From NCBI GenBank assembly GCA_002070375.1, contig MWDD01000010.1, forward strand, positions 1 to 64,000: a stretch of 64,000 nt of DNA. Reading direction: 5' to 3'. The position numbers were made by a program, and so were the translations under genes. This stretch comes from a bacterium ADurb.Bin157 (lineage in GTDB: Bacteria; Muiribacteriota; Ozemobacteria; Ozemobacterales; Ozemobacteraceae). Position 1 is the first letter of the stretch, and every line of letters starts with the position of its first letter. Shown piece by piece: positions 41,482 to 50,424 of this stretch. Below the pieces are notes generated by a model. That model did not search any database and was not told where the DNA came from. It worked only from the letters and a program-made list of their open reading frames with translations.

Positions 41482-43950
41482 TTATTTAATCTTAGTTTGC
41501 TCTACAGACAAAGTTTCTCCTAATTTTACCTCTAATTTTTTAAGCTGCAGATTATTGAGATTCATTGTTTTGAGCCGATTCCATACACCCGATGCACTAT
41601 TATTGTAGCCAATATTTACAAATCGGTCGGCTATTTCAAACATATTATCGGGATCAATAAAAGAAGTGTTCAGGGCTCGTGTGTATTCTGCCGCAGCATT
41701 TTTTGTTTCTTTTGCTTGCGCGAATAAATCGCCCATTCTTATATATGGAAGGGGGGTTTGAGGCTCTCTGCTTTGCGCTAATCGGTAAGCTTCTGCCGCT
41801 TTGTCATATCTTCCCATTTGTTTGTAAATGTCGCCTTGAAGTAAGTTCATGAGATTGTTTTCAGGCTGTTGTGCCAAAGTGCTTTGTACTATTGCCATGG
41901 CTTCAGACATCAAACCTTCTTCTAAAAATGCCTTTGTTATAGGCTCGATAGCTCTTGGGTCGTTTTTTTCAATAATTCTGTTATATACAGGGAACCCTTC
42001 TGTTTCATTCGGGTTAGCAGATTTTACCTGATTCGATATTTGGTAAGCCAAGCTGTGCATACCAATGTCGGCATATCCGTTTGCAAGAGCCCTTAAAGCG
42101 TGAATGTTTTGCGGATTAAGTTTTAATGCCTTCAAATATATTGCCGATGCTTGAGCTTGTCTGTTAGTAGCTGTGTATACTTTCCCCAAGTTCATAAGCG
42201 CATTGAAATTACTCGGGTTATGCGACAACAAACTCCTGAAAGTTTCTATTGCGGCGTTAAACTTGCCTGCCCGTGCAAATCCTAAAGCTCTGCTGTATTC
42301 GGCTTCTGTGTCTGCCGGGGTTTCATTGATAACATGGGCCGGTATAATTACTTCGCTCTCAATTATTTGTGGTTGTGACACAACTTCTTGCCGACCCTCG
42401 TCTCCCAACGCTCTTACTATTCTCGCCGCGTATGGATCCTCATTATTTAAAGTTGCGATTGAAGCCCGCCACAAATTATGTGCTTCGTTTTTATTTCCGC
42501 TTTGAATTAGGTTTAAGCCTGCAAAATATCTATATTTGTTGTTAAAGGGTTCAAGTCTGATAGCCTTTTCAAAATAGGCGCCGCTTTGTTCATGATTTCC
42601 AAGCTCCATCTCTAATTGCGCAAAATTAAACAGCGTTTCGCTGTAATCAGGATCATTGTTCAAAACTTCATTCCAAAGTGCTCGCGCTCCTTCAAAATTG
42701 CCCATTCTCGCAAAAATCTGTCCTTTCTCAGACATTAGTTCATTTTTGTTCGGGTAGCTTTGCTCGAGTTCTCCGATTATTTCAAGTCCTTTTTCAAAAA
42801 AACCTTTTTGATACAAGCATTTTGCATAATGTAATTGTCCTTTTTGCGATTCCGGCTCAAGGGCTAAAAATTCTTCGGCGTATTTCGTTGCTGAGTCGTA
42901 TTCAGAAAGTTTCTCGCATACTATGCTCAGATCCAATACAGCCCAGGTTTCGTTTGGAAACCTTTCTGTAAGTATTTCGAGTGCGCGTTTTTCGTCGTTA
43001 ACGTTTCCGTTTTTCTCGTATAGTTTCAAATTTTCTAATATTTCTTCTAGGCTCATTGAGTATTCAGGGGCCTGCGCTAAGCTGACTTTGGGCATGCTTG
43101 CCTCAATAATGGCTTTTAGATTATTCGCCTTGTCATTTGCAGGGTCAATTTGAAGCGCACGAACGAGCATTTGCTTTGCTTTTTCGGTGTCGCCGATCTT
43201 GTGAATCAGCTTTCCATAGGCTGCGACAGCAGAAGCATTATTTGGGTGTGTGTTGTTCAGCCCTCTTAATATGCGGTCTGCTTCCATTAAGCGGTCGCTG
43301 TCTAAAAGATGTTCGGCTAATCTGATTTTTATGGTTTCTTGCTCAGGATATTTCCCGGCAGCCGCACGTATCATAGATTCCGCTTCGTTAGGGCTGCCCG
43401 ACTCTAAAATGCTTTCAAATGTCTTAACATAAGCATCTCCGAGCTTTTTTTCCGTTTCTTCTTGGTTGTATCCTGATTTTAAAAGTTTTTCATAAGTTTC
43501 TACTGCCTCGCTTGGAACTCCCAGGCTGATTGCTGATTTAGCAAGCAGATCCATTGCTTGGGCGTATGCTGTTTTATAGCCTTCGTTTCTCGGCTGAAGG
43601 CTGATCGCGGCTTCGAAACTGCGAGTGCCGTTTAACAACTCACCCATACCAATTTGGCTTTTTCCCAAAAAATAATAGGCCTGGGGGTCTTCGGGATTAG
43701 AATTAATGCGTGCCAGAGCCATTGTTTTAACGGATACAAAATCATTGGATTCTAAGGCAGCTCTTATTTTCGTATTCTCTTTCCAGACCGAATGACCGTC
43801 TTTGAGCAACTCTGTTTCGGGGATTGTTGCAGAAACGGGATTTTCATTTTTAGGCTTTCTGCGTTTTGAACAACCGCTTAAATTAATTGCGGCAGTTGAA
43901 AAAATTATCCCCGCCAATAATATGGTAAGCGGTTTCTTTAAATTCGTCAT
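41482..43950 (-). CDS. TPR-repeat lipoprotein
   Basis: 822 residues. Lipobox LSGC with lipidated C27 after a signal peptide (LTILLAGIIFSTAAIN). The body is about sixteen TPR units, for example PQAYYFLGKSQIGMGELLNG, TLFNFAQLEMELGNHEQSG, NALMNLGKVYTATNRQAQA and LMNLLQGDIYKQMGRYDKA. A large scaffold or assembly factor on a periplasmic membrane face, analogous in shape to PilF or BamD-like and exopolysaccharide TPR lipoproteins, but no specific match is visible. Downstream of prs by 32 bases and likely in the same operon. Confidence 0.88.
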   Translation of the reverse strand: MTNLKKPLTILLAGIIFSTAAINLSGCSKRRKPKNENPVSATIPETELLKDGHSVWKENTKIRAALESNDFVSVKTMALARINSNPEDPQAYYFLGKSQIGMGELLNGTRSFEAAISLQPRNEGYKTAYAQAMDLLAKSAISLGVPSEAVETYEKLLKSGYNQEETEKKLGDAYVKTFESILESGSPNEAESMIRAAAGKYPEQETIKIRLAEHLLDSDRLMEADRILRGLNNTHPNNASAVAAYGKLIHKIGDTEKAKQMLVRALQIDPANDKANNLKAIIEASMPKVSLAQAPEYSMSLEEILENLKLYEKNGNVNDEKRALEILTERFPNETWAVLDLSIVCEKLSEYDSATKYAEEFLALEPESQKGQLHYAKCLYQKGFFEKGLEIIGELEQSYPNKNELMSEKGQIFARMGNFEGARALWNEVLNNDPDYSETLFNFAQLEMELGNHEQSGAYFEKAIRLEPFNNKYRYFAGLNLIQSGNKNEAHNLWRASIATLNNEDPYAARIVRALGDEGRQEVVSQPQIIESEVIIPAHVINETPADTEAEYSRALGFARAGKFNAAIETFRSLLSHNPSNFNALMNLGKVYTATNRQAQASAIYLKALKLNPQNIHALRALANGYADIGMHSLAYQISNQVKSANPNETEGFPVYNRIIEKNDPRAIEPITKAFLEEGLMSEAMAIVQSTLAQQPENNLMNLLQGDIYKQMGRYDKAAEAYRLAQSREPQTPLPYIRMGDLFAQAKETKNAAAEYTRALNTSFIDPDNMFEIADRFVNIGYNNSASGVWNRLKTMNLNNLQLKKLEVKLGETLSVEQTKIK

Positions 43951-43982
43951 TTTTTATCTCCTCGTGCTCCTCTTTGTGAGTG

Positions 43983-44924
43983 TTAAAATAACTCACTTAT
44001 TGAGCGCTTTTCAAATATTCTTTTTATGGCTTCGCCAATCATTGGGGCCAGTGATAATGTCGTTATATGGCATTTTTCAACCTTTTTTGCACATATCGGA
44101 ACGGAATTTGTGGCTATTATCTCTTTAACCGCAGAGCTTGGTATGATATCTGTGGCGGGGTCTGATAAAAGCGCGTGTGTGCAGCAGCAGATAACTGACT
44201 TTGCTTTTTTCTCTATCAGGCTTTCGGCAACGCTTACAAGTGTGCCGGCCGTGTCGATAATATCGTCTATTATTATGGCATGTTTTCCTTCAACATCGCC
44301 TATTACATTCATAACAACGGCTTTGTTGCTTTCGGGGCGGCGCTTGTCGATGATAGCCATGGGCAAATCGAGTTTTCGCCCAAACTGACGCGCTCTCAAA
44401 ACTCCCCCCGTGTCGGGCGAAACGACAACGCAGTCAGATAAATCTCTTTTCTGTAAATGTTCCGCTAAAAGTTTCGAGGCAGACAGGTGATCTACCGGAA
44501 TATCGAAAAAGCCCTGCAACGCGGGGTCATGCATGTCAACAGTCAAAACCCTGCTAGCGCCGGCATTGGTTATTATGTTCGCCACAAGTTTTGCGGTTAC
44601 AGGCTCTCGACCGGTGCTTTTCTTTTCTTGGCGCGAATAACCCAAATAGGGTATAACCGCAGTAATACTGGCTGCCGAAGCCCTTTTTAGAGCGTCGATG
44701 GTGATTAAAAGGCGCATTAGATTTTCGTTTACCGGCGGGCATGTCGGCTGTATTATAAAGGTGTCGCAGCCCCTCACCGACTCATCAATGCGGCAATACA
44801 ATTCGCCGTCGGCAAAAGAAGTGTGCGTGATTTTCCCTCCCGGAATGCCGAGATATTCGCAAACTTCTTCAAAAAGCTTGTGGTTGCCCTCGCCGGAAAA
44901 TATTTTAACCCTTGAATTTAGCAT
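43983..44924 (-). CDS. prs: Ribose-phosphate pyrophosphokinase
   Basis: 313 residues, standard length. Makes PRPP from ribose 5-phosphate and ATP for nucleotide, His and Trp synthesis. Motifs: PYLGYSRQEKK (flexible catalytic loop), DMHDPALQGFFDIPVDH (metal/ribose binding), VSPDTGGVLRARQFGRKL, and the PRPP loop IIIDDIIDTAGTL. Overlaps the end of the glmU-like gene by 20 bases; the glmU-prs order is also known in Firmicutes. Confidence 0.97.
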   Translation of the reverse strand: MLNSRVKIFSGEGNHKLFEEVCEYLGIPGGKITHTSFADGELYCRIDESVRGCDTFIIQPTCPPVNENLMRLLITIDALKRASAASITAVIPYLGYSRQEKKSTGREPVTAKLVANIITNAGASRVLTVDMHDPALQGFFDIPVDHLSASKLLAEHLQKRDLSDCVVVSPDTGGVLRARQFGRKLDLPMAIIDKRRPESNKAVVMNVIGDVEGKHAIIIDDIIDTAGTLVSVAESLIEKKAKSVICCCTHALLSDPATDIIPSSAVKEIIATNSVPICAKKVEKCHITTLSLAPMIGEAIKRIFEKRSISELF

Positions 44925-45648
44925 TTATTATCTCTTCAACTTCTTTAAGATGCTCGACAGTGTTTATACCTAAAGTCGACTGCTCGTCTTTTTCAAGACA
45001 CCCTGCCACCTTCAAGCCTTGGCTGACTGCCATTTCTATCAAATCTGTCAAATAATACTCTTTTTGCTTGTTGTTTGGCGACAACTTAAAGATATTATCA
45101 AATAAAAAGTCTGAATTAAACAGATAAATTGCTAAATTTACCTCTTTTACTTCCAGCTCTTCTTTGCTGCAATCCTTGGCCTCGCGTATGGCATGTATCT
45201 CACCGTTCTTGCGCAAAACTCGCCCGTATGTGCCCGGTTCTTTCATTATCAGTGTCATCATTGTTATGGCGGGTTTTTCTTTTGCATGAATTTCAAGCAT
45301 TGTCTTGAGAGTTTCACGTGAAATTAATGGAGTGTCGCCGCAAACTACCAATAAGTCAGTAGGACGGGAAGTGGCCGCCGATGCATAGCATTGCACAGCG
45401 TGGCCTGTGCCGAGCTGATCAGGCAATTGTTCTACATAAGAAACATCATAATCTTTCAGACATTCTTTTACTGCTTCACTCTTGTAGCCGGTTATGAGTA
45501 TGGTTTTGTGACAGCCTACAGACTTGACCGCATCTATTACATAAGCCACCATAGGTTTGCCCAGTATAGTGTGAACGACCTTCGGAAGGTCTGATTTCAT
45601 GCGGGTTCCTTTTCCAGCCGCGAGAATTAGAGCGTGCAGTTCGGACAT
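44905..45648 (-). CDS. glmU: GlmU-type UDP-GlcNAc pyrophosphorylase, uridylyltransferase domain only
   Basis: 247 residues. ALILAAGKGTRMKSDLPKVVH is the nucleotidyltransferase signature, LPDQLGTGHAVQCY and VCGDTPLIS match GlmU, and NLAIYLFNSDFLFD and KEYYLTDLIEMA continue the domain. It joins UTP and GlcNAc-1-phosphate. Bifunctional GlmU is about 450 residues with a left-handed beta-helix acetyltransferase; that half is absent and the frame ends cleanly, so acetylation must be done by another enzyme. GAGGTGG precedes the ATG. First gene of a five-gene operon. Confidence 0.9.
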   Translation of the reverse strand: MSELHALILAAGKGTRMKSDLPKVVHTILGKPMVAYVIDAVKSVGCHKTILITGYKSEAVKECLKDYDVSYVEQLPDQLGTGHAVQCYASAATSRPTDLLVVCGDTPLISRETLKTMLEIHAKEKPAITMMTLIMKEPGTYGRVLRKNGEIHAIREAKDCSKEELEVKEVNLAIYLFNSDFLFDNIFKLSPNNKQKEYYLTDLIEMAVSQGLKVAGCLEKDEQSTLGINTVEHLKEVEEIINAKFKG

Positions 45649-45682
45649 GATGCCACCTCAACCGGTTTATTTTATAAAGTGC

Positions 45683-45711
45683 ATTATACATACATTTATT
45701 TATCATTTCAA
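45683..45711 (-). promoter_or_regulatory. Promoter of the glmU-prs operon
   Basis: Minus strand: TTGAAA (45706-45711), 17-base spacer, TATAAT (45683-45688), 34 bases before the ATG. Confidence 0.75.
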
Positions 45712-45750
45712 GAATAGTCTGAGAGAGTTCGGGCAGATGGAATAAATATA

Positions 45751-45786
45751 AAGAAAAATCCCCTCAAACCAAGCGGCTTGAGGGGA
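45751..45786 (-). terminator. Terminator of the 48177 lipoprotein gene
   Basis: On the minus strand TCCCCTCAA (45786-45778) pairs with TTGAGGGGA (45767-45759) around a ten-base loop, then TTTTTCTT. It separates this gene from the glmU promoter just beyond. Confidence 0.85.
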
Positions 45787-45801
45787 CATTGTTACGTTTT
45801 C

Positions 45802-48177
45802 TCAATAAGGTGTTTCAAATCCCGGGTAGGCTTCGGGGTAGCTTATTACGCCAAATCCGGTTTCTGTTTGGCCTATAACATAAATACGATCTTGGGTCTT
45901 TCTGAAAGGATTCATGCTGTATCTGGCTGTTGTTATGCTCGATTGGTTGGTTGTAAAGTAGCTTCTTTCGGGATAATTCAATAGCATATTCTTGTTGCTT
46001 TGGTAATAATAGTTGAATACATCAAATTCAAGATTAGTGTTAAAGCCTTGTTCGGTATAATGACTTACGTAGGGTAATAATGATATTGGTTGGTCTGTCA
46101 TGTGTTTCATTACTCCTCCGATTAAGTAGCCTTCATTTGTCGCTACAAGTATACTAACCTTGTGATCGTCGCAAGAAAGCTGAAAACACGGAAAATTGCT
46201 TGTGTCAGCTATTGAGCCGCTTCCCATTGATTCATCCGTGCCTCCGTACAAATTAAATCTGAAAAGTTCAAAGAAAATGTTGCCGTCGACGGGTGAAGTT
46301 AAAACATAATAAACATATTGTTCGTCGCTGCACATTTCAGGAACAGTAAACATCGTATAGCCAGAGAATTCTCTGAAAGGATCGCTTGTATTTGTATTTC
46401 CGATTTTATACCACAGCATTTGTCCATCTGCTGTTACGACCGCGTAATAAAGCTTTTCATTAACTTCATCTTTAATCAACGAGGTGTCAATGACCCCTCC
46501 TGTTTGCTCATTAAGAGGGGTGAGCGGTATTTTGGCATTAAGATTTAATGCTTTGTCGAATCTATACAAATAGGTTTCCATTGTTGGGGCTTGCTGTGTT
46601 TCATCATTATAATAAGACGTGAGTACATATAAGTCAGAATTTAAAACTGCAGTAGAAACTTTTGTGGGCCGGCTCTCTGAGTTAATATCATTATAAACAT
46701 CTATCGTGTCGGAAGAGTTGTAAGCATATCTGCTGACGGTTATGGTACCGCTTAAGTCAGTGGTTACCGTGTAGAAATAGTCATCTATTGCTTCAAAGCC
46801 TTCAAGTTGTTCTGAAGTTACTATTGTTAAAGCGGTTGCGGAGTTGTCGTATTCAGGTTCTCCTGCTGTTATCACAATGCTTGAATTTGAGGTGTCGGAA
46901 TTTATTGTTAAAGCTGTTGAGGGATAAGTAACATTGTAATCACCGGCCACCGATACTTGATAAGTCCCGGCGGGCACATAGACTGTGTATTTGCCGTCTG
47001 GGGCAGACATTGTGCTATATGATTCTTCTGTTGCGGCCGAATAAAAGAGAATGTTTATGCCGCCTTTGGGGTTTTCGATATCGTAAACTGTTCCCGTTAC
47101 TTTAAAGCCGCTTCTAATTGTAAAACTGTCACAGCCGGCAGGAGTTGCAATTAAATCTGATTCATCGACGGAAACCATTTGCACAGACGGAGTTATGATT
47201 TCTTTGTTATTCGTGCTTATTATTGAAAGCTGATATTGCCCGGGGTTTTGCACATAAATCATATATGAGCCGTCTGATTTTGTGTAACTGTATGCAAGTT
47301 CCTGAGTTGTTTCAGGTGCCGGTGAGCTTATTCCGCCTCTTAATGATACTGCCATCGGGGAGCCTGTGTTAACGGCAATGACTACCTTGTTCGATAACGG
47401 GCTTTCGTTGGAATCGAAAACTGAGCCGCTCATTGCGTATTTAAATTTGCTATTTAATTTTGTTGTGAGCGGAATTGATGTCAGGCCTGATGTGACGGTT
47501 GTTGCCGCTTCTGCTGTAAATGTCGGAGCAGTGCCGCTAAACGCTAACACTTCGTTGCTTCTTCCGGTGATCGGGGCTTCGAGAATTTTTAGCGTATAAG
47601 TTTTTCCCGCAGGTATATTTTTAAACACGAATTCGCCGTTGTCGGAGCTAACTGTGACGTAGGAAGTTTTATCGAGATAAAGCACAACACCGCCCACACC
47701 GACGCCGTTAAGTGTTATGGTGCCCGAGGCATTGCCGGTCGGGGTAAGTTGAGCGTCAACCTGTATCAGACTTTCTCTGAGGCTGCTGACTATTATGCCG
47801 GTTTGAGTGTATTGAAGATTGTTTCCTGCCATTGCGAGCAGGGTGTATTCACCGTCCGGAACGTTGTTAAAAGTGTAAATGCCTTCGAAATTAGTTTGAG
47901 TTCGCAGATTGTCGCCTATTTTGTTTAAGCGCAAAGCCGCTTGTGTTCCCGCTAATTTTGTTTGCTCGGCTAATGTGCTTTTATAAGCTTCTTCGCTTTT
48001 ATATAGGCATACCTCGGCATTAGGTATCGGAGCCAGCTGATTATTAAGAATTCTGCCCGTAACGGTTGAATTTGCACCTTGAATTGACGGATGGTTGCCC
48101 GAAGAGCCTCCGCATCCTGTCAGGCCGAGAAATATTACAGAAAACAAAAAAATAAGGGCGATGTTTTTAAACTTCAT
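45802..48177 (-). CDS. Surface lipoprotein with carboxypeptidase-regulatory-like repeats
   Basis: 791 residues. Lipobox LTGC with C22 then a Gly/Ser linker. At least four CarboxypepD_reg-like beta sandwich repeats follow: TVTGRILNNQLAPIPNAEV, NASGTITLNGVGVGGVVLY, AMSGSVFDSNESPLSNKVV and VTGTVYDIENPKGGINILF, each with the GxYxxxxVPxGxY-like turn (TYTLKIL, YQLSII, YQVSVAG). The C-terminal 350 residues look like a propeller (DGQMLWYKIGNTN, EQYVYYVLTSPVDGNIFF). Likely an exposed structural or adhesive lipoprotein. The promoter shares TTGACATTTACTAT with the SLH porin promoter. Confidence 0.85.
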   Translation of the reverse strand: MKFKNIALIFLFSVIFLGLTGCGGSSGNHPSIQGANSTVTGRILNNQLAPIPNAEVCLYKSEEAYKSTLAEQTKLAGTQAALRLNKIGDNLRTQTNFEGIYTFNNVPDGEYTLLAMAGNNLQYTQTGIIVSSLRESLIQVDAQLTPTGNASGTITLNGVGVGGVVLYLDKTSYVTVSSDNGEFVFKNIPAGKTYTLKILEAPITGRSNEVLAFSGTAPTFTAEAATTVTSGLTSIPLTTKLNSKFKYAMSGSVFDSNESPLSNKVVIAVNTGSPMAVSLRGGISSPAPETTQELAYSYTKSDGSYMIYVQNPGQYQLSIISTNNKEIITPSVQMVSVDESDLIATPAGCDSFTIRSGFKVTGTVYDIENPKGGINILFYSAATEESYSTMSAPDGKYTVYVPAGTYQVSVAGDYNVTYPSTALTINSDTSNSSIVITAGEPEYDNSATALTIVTSEQLEGFEAIDDYFYTVTTDLSGTITVSRYAYNSSDTIDVYNDINSESRPTKVSTAVLNSDLYVLTSYYNDETQQAPTMETYLYRFDKALNLNAKIPLTPLNEQTGGVIDTSLIKDEVNEKLYYAVVTADGQMLWYKIGNTNTSDPFREFSGYTMFTVPEMCSDEQYVYYVLTSPVDGNIFFELFRFNLYGGTDESMGSGSIADTSNFPCFQLSCDDHKVSILVATNEGYLIGGVMKHMTDQPISLLPYVSHYTEQGFNTNLEFDVFNYYYQSNKNMLLNYPERSYFTTNQSSITTARYSMNPFRKTQDRIYVIGQTETGFGVISYPEAYPGFETPY

Positions 48178-48213
48178 GGTCTTTTCCTCTGTCCATACAA
48201 ATATAGCCTTGAT

Positions 48214-48242
48214 ATTCTAGTTATGTACATAGTAAATGTCAA
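48214..48242 (-). promoter_or_regulatory. Promoter of the 48177 lipoprotein gene
   Basis: Minus strand: TTGACA (48237-48242), 17-base spacer, TAGAAT (48214-48219). The first 14 bases TTGACATTTACTAT equal those of the SLH porin promoter. Confidence 0.8.
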
Positions 48243-48307
48243 ATAGCAAATTGAATTATTATTGTGTTATAATTTTTTGATATAGTTTAAAAATAGGGGG
48301 TCACATT

Positions 48308-49486
48308 ATGTCAGATGCAAGAAGAATGATTTTAAAGATGCTGGCTGAAGGAAAAATTACCGTAGAGGAATCCGAAAAGCTTTTGGCAGCTTTAAATAGC
48401 GGGGCAAAAAACGAAGATACTTCTCATTCAAGACGTGTTCACGATGACGAAGAAACTTATTCGCAAAAAAGAAGGCATAGCGAAGATTATATAAACCCAT
48501 TTATACAAGCCACAAAACTTGGATTTGATTTAAGAAATATAGCTCAAACAGTTCAACAAACTGTTCAGCAGGCCGTTAAAAAGGCAGAACCTCGAAGGCG
48601 TGAATTTAAAGATAAAATGAAAGAATTCGGGAACTGGATGCAAGAAGTTGTTGATACAATGGCAACTGAAATAACGACTTCAAACGGCGATCTTACCGAC
48701 AGCATCGATATTAATTTTGTTGTGGCTCCTATTGAAGGCATTGAAGATTGTAAAAAATTCGTAATTGAAAATATATTCGGCGAGATTAGAATTAATAAGG
48801 GTTCAGAATTTAAAATGAAAGTTATTGGCCGCATAAGTCAGTCGGTTTTGGGCGAATATCAGTCGGGACAATGGTTTTCAAAAAACGGAATCAGAATAAA
48901 AGACAACACTCTTTATGTTGGCTTTGACAGAGAACAGTCTATCCAGGCCATAATGGACATGGAAATAACCATGCCTGAAAATTCTGAAGTTGTTTGCAGA
49001 ACAGTTTCTTCGGGAATAAAGATTAAGGGCGAATTTAAAATAAAAGAAATTAAATCTGTCAGCGGCAACATCAGACTTCAGGGAGCAGATTTATATAAAT
49101 CTTACATCGAAACAGTCAGCGGAACGGTTCAAATAGATAACTGTTGTGCTTCTCCCGAAATGAAATCCACTTCGGGTGATTTTATAATAAAAGATTCAAA
49201 AATAACCGATTTAAAGATTAATTCCGTTTCCGGCGACCTGATGCTTACCGAGAGCGAAGTTTCAAAAGAGGCAAAAGTGGCTTTGGTTACCACTTCGGGC
49301 GATATAATAATCGAAAGAATTAAAGGACCTTGGTCTATGATTTCGGCAGCTACAAGAAGCGGCAATATTTCTCTGGACTGGCGCGGAACAATAAGCGATT
49401 CATGCGGAGGTAAAATTTTAAGATCGGGCAACGATGGTGCCGAATTCGCTGTTGAGTCGGTTTCGGGTGACATTCAGTTTAATTAA
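48308..49486 (+). CDS. LiaX/YvlB-like DUF4097 beta-helix protein
   Basis: 392 residues, no signal peptide. Residues 1-35 (ARRMILKMLAEGKITVEESEKLLAAL) are the SHOCT-like helical pair that opens YvlB and LiaX proteins. The middle is charged and possibly amphipathic. From about residue 220 the DUF4097 beta-helix shows repeated SG-ending rungs: VSSGIKIKGEF, VSGNIRLQGADL, VSGTVQIDNC, TSGDFIIKDS, VSGDLMLTES and TSGDIIIERI. In Firmicutes such proteins respond to envelope stress; whether that holds here is inference. RBS is AGGGGG nine bases before ATG. Confidence 0.85.
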   Translation: MSDARRMILKMLAEGKITVEESEKLLAALNSGAKNEDTSHSRRVHDDEETYSQKRRHSEDYINPFIQATKLGFDLRNIAQTVQQTVQQAVKKAEPRRREFKDKMKEFGNWMQEVVDTMATEITTSNGDLTDSIDINFVVAPIEGIEDCKKFVIENIFGEIRINKGSEFKMKVIGRISQSVLGEYQSGQWFSKNGIRIKDNTLYVGFDREQSIQAIMDMEITMPENSEVVCRTVSSGIKIKGEFKIKEIKSVSGNIRLQGADLYKSYIETVSGTVQIDNCCASPEMKSTSGDFIIKDSKITDLKINSVSGDLMLTESEVSKEAKVALVTTSGDIIIERIKGPWSMISAATRSGNISLDWRGTISDSCGGKILRSGNDGAEFAVESVSGDIQFN

Positions 49487-49584
49487 CCGGCGATAAAAAA
49501 AATAGATTTACGGTTTTTATTAATTTTTCTTTTATAAATGCCGATGAGATGCCGAATAATGCCAGCAATTCATCGGAGTCATTT

Positions 49585-50424
49585 ATGGGAACCAAACGGT
49601 TTTTAAAGGCTGTATCGTTACTTGTATGCATTGTCGCCTTGAGCGGTTGCAATGTTTTTGAATCATTTGACAGAAGTATAGAAAAGCGAGACTCTTCTAC
49701 TCTTGTCGAGCACGGAAATTACAAATTAGCTTCGGCAAATTATGCCGAAGCTTTGGATTTATTTGAAAGAGCTTCAGAAGGCGGTTTTGATGACGATGTT
49801 CGTCGCGGGCTAGGGGCTTCTTACGCGGGTTTGGCCGGGTTTAACATGTTTTCTTTTCTAGACTCGCTTCAAAATTCTGTTACAGACCCTAATTCTTCGG
49901 CTGTTATTTTTTTTGCTTCCGCTCAGATTAGCGATCTTGATTTACTTATTAAGGCCGTCGAAAACATGGAATTAATAAATAATCCGGGTAATGATGATTA
50001 TTTGTTGCGCTCCTTAATGGCTGTTTGCGCTTCTGCAAAAATTATATATAAAAAATATGATACATACACCAATAACAAACTAGACAGTTCGGATCAAATT
50101 GCTTTAAGTGTGAATGATGGCGAAGTCGGCACCTGGGAAGACTTATACTATCGTTTTAGCTCTAAAAACGATAAGATTTCATTAGAAAAGGCCTATTTAG
50201 AGCTTGCAAAAGCGTTGAGCGGCAGAGGTGCCTCGCGAACCACCATGTCTCCGTTTGATAATGTTATAGAAACAGCTTTATTTACAGAGGCCAATTTTAA
50301 AACAGTGGCGGCGGTAGAAAAATTTGCAAACACCCTCAAATTGGCAAATATTGCTTATAATTCTTCTGATGAAGCCTCGTTTAAGGCGTATATAATGAGT
50401 CTTGACGATGGAGCAGTCAAATGA
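49585..50424 (+). CDS. Hypothetical lipoprotein, TPR-like
   Basis: 279 residues from ATG 49585, chosen because GGAG lies nine bases upstream and the signal peptide starts there (RFLKAVSLLVCIVALSGC); an ATG at 49549 would add a non-hydrophobic tail. Lipidated C22. Helical body with one clear TPR-like unit (HGNYKLASANYAEALDLFERASEGG). Its stop overlaps the following barrel-protein gene by four bases, suggesting it assists that protein in the outer membrane. Confidence 0.8.
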   Translation: MGTKRFLKAVSLLVCIVALSGCNVFESFDRSIEKRDSSTLVEHGNYKLASANYAEALDLFERASEGGFDDDVRRGLGASYAGLAGFNMFSFLDSLQNSVTDPNSSAVIFFASAQISDLDLLIKAVENMELINNPGNDDYLLRSLMAVCASAKIIYKKYDTYTNNKLDSSDQIALSVNDGEVGTWEDLYYRFSSKNDKISLEKAYLELAKALSGRGASRTTMSPFDNVIETALFTEANFKTVAAVEKFANTLKLANIAYNSSDEASFKAYIMSLDDGAVK

